Position numbers and translations under genes: made by a program. Positions 63,166-64,000 of a stretch of 64,000 bases of DNA are shown one piece after another (position 1 is the stretch's first letter; every line of letters begins with the position of its first letter). Below the pieces are notes generated by a model, which was not told where the DNA came from, made no database searches, and worked only from the letters and a program-made list of their open reading frames with translations. The DNA comes from CAWDVB01 sp963824105 (GTDB taxonomy: Bacteria; Actinomycetota; Actinomycetes; Propionibacteriales; Nocardioidaceae): assembly GCA_963824105.1 (NCBI GenBank), contig CAWGNN010000005.1:1-64000 (forward strand), read 5' to 3'.

Positions 63166-64000
63166 CTAGTGGAGGCCGATATGCACTTCGCCGCCAGTGA
63201 AACGGACGCCTTCGAGTAGCGACCACGGGACTCGGAACACCCGTCCTGGTGCTGCAGGCCAAGCCACCCGCACTGAGTTGAGCAAGCGGCCCTCCTGGGT
63301 CGCCGTGATGCGAGGCGCCCGAACCAACTCGTCAGTCCACAGCAGGAGTCGCTCGCGCGCGGGCGCAGGATCCCCGGGCCGGAGCAGGGAGGGGGCCACC
63401 CAACGGAAGGGCGCTTCAGCCACCAGGCGTGTGGTCAGCGGAGGTGGTGTCTCGCCACGAAGATGGGCGAGCACGGACTGGGCTACGTGGTGCCCGTCGA
63501 GTGCGGCAACATCCGCAGTGTCCACAGGATGAAGGACGTTCCCTGCGGCGAAGATCCCAGGCCGCTCGGTGCGCAGGGCGGTGTCCACGGCCGGCCCAAG
63601 CGTCCCGGGGTCGAGGGCGATGCCGGCGCTCCGCGCGAGCTCGTGATCGGGGATCCAGTCACCGGTGAAGACCACGGTGTCGCAGGGAATGGTCTCCCGC
63701 GCCCCCGTGGTGGTGTGCTCGACCTCGACTCCGGAGACCCGCCCGTGTCCGACAATGCCAACCACACGCGTCGACGTCTCGACCCTGGTGCGGAGGAACA
63801 GCCGACCGGGGATCGAGAAGGCCGCATAGGAGTCCGTCCTCGGGTACTCGGTCACCAACGCGACCGTCCGCACTCCAGCGGAGCGCAACGTCAGCGCAGC
63901 CGACCACGAGACAAGCTCCGCACCGATGACGACGGCGCGCGTGCCCACGGGAAGCCGCTCGATGTGTACAAGCTGCTGCAACTCGCCGGTAGTGAGCACG
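63166..64000 (-). CDS. FAD-dependent NAD(P)H oxidoreductase, partial
   Basis: The C-terminal part (at least 277 residues) of a pyridine nucleotide-disulfide-type oxidoreductase, running off the right edge. The NAD-binding Rossmann region is VGTRAVVIGAELVSWSAALTLRSAGV; the FAD-contacting end is RTERPGIFAAGNVLHP. The 5' end, with the first FAD-binding motif, is outside the window. The substrate is unknown. It converges with the SRPBCC gene. Confidence 0.85.
   Translation of the reverse strand, partial: VLTTGELQQLVHIERLPVGTRAVVIGAELVSWSAALTLRSAGVRTVALVTEYPRTDSYAAFSIPGRLFLRTRVETSTRVVGIVGHGRVSGVEVEHTTTGARETIPCDTVVFTGDWIPDHELARSAGIALDPGTLGPAVDTALRTERPGIFAAGNVLHPVDTADVAALDGHHVAQSVLAHLRGETPPPLTTRLVAEAPFRWVAPSLLRPGDPAPARERLLLWTDELVRAPRITATQEGRLLNSVRVAWPAAPGRVFRVPWSLLEGVRFTGGEVHIGLH

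Overview
This 64 kb window is chromosomal DNA from a high-GC actinobacterium, most likely in or near the Nocardioidaceae (Propionibacteriales). The group assignment rests on the bifunctional HisA/TrpF enzyme PriA in place of HisA, a Wag31/DivIVA–YggT–SepF–YggS–FtsZ cluster, an actinobacterial ileS T-box leader, a perfect TCGAAC-N4-GTTCGA LexA box, and DUF3040, DUF6504, SAV_6107-type HEPN and DUF3352 proteins. The genus is an inference; no rRNA or tRNA gene was seen.

Layout. 1-2.4 kb: a class II Fic protein with operator-like repeats upstream, and a secreted HNH nuclease with a lamin-tail domain. 2.5-8.8 kb: the histidine operon hisD-hisC-hisB-hisH-(hemerythrin-small membrane protein)-priA-hisF, leftward. 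8.8-10 kb: a LON-domain protein and a YbaK-type deacylase. 10-15.8 kb: dnaE-DUF2567-DUF3352, overlapping by 4 bp at each junction. 15.9-19.2 kb: a GNAT/chorismate-mutase fusion, an RluD-type pseudouridine synthase, lspA, and a lysine/alanine/proline-repeat DksA-like gene broken by a 2-base insertion. 19.4-22.9 kb: T-box leader and ileS, ending in a strong hairpin shared with the opposing cluster. 22.9-40.7 kb: a nearly complete dcw cluster, leftward (mraZ-rsmH-ftsL-ftsI-murE-murF-mraY-murD-ftsW-murG-murC-ftsQ-ftsZ-yggS-sepF-yggT-wag31), most junctions overlapping, with no pgeF between ftsZ and yggS. Five GTGG repeats exactly 10 bp apart precede mraZ and look like its operator. 41.1-45.6 kb: divergent MoxR-DUF58-transglutaminase operon. 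45.7-47.4 kb: DUF3040, an exported L,D-transpeptidase and a VOC protein. 47.4-54.3 kb: DNA-repair block with DinB, a methyltransferase, and a DUF6504-HEPN-DnaE2 operon behind a perfect SOS box; no imuA' or imuB is present here. 54.4-64 kb: accessory genes, including an aldo/keto reductase, three methyltransferases in the wider block, an acyl-ACP desaturase, a small zincin, a CYTH protein, a flavin-dependent oxidoreductase, an unrecognised protein made of seven 17-residue repeats, a frameshifted TetR regulator followed by hemerythrin and SRPBCC genes, and a truncated flavoprotein.

How it works together. The core serves cell-wall precursor synthesis, septation and polar growth, together with replication, histidine synthesis and isoleucyl-tRNA charging. 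The points that most deserve a second look are the SOS-linked HEPN/DnaE2 operon, the 17-residue repeat protein, the GNAT-chorismate mutase fusion, the two frameshifted regulators, and the regulatory elements at ileS and mraZ.
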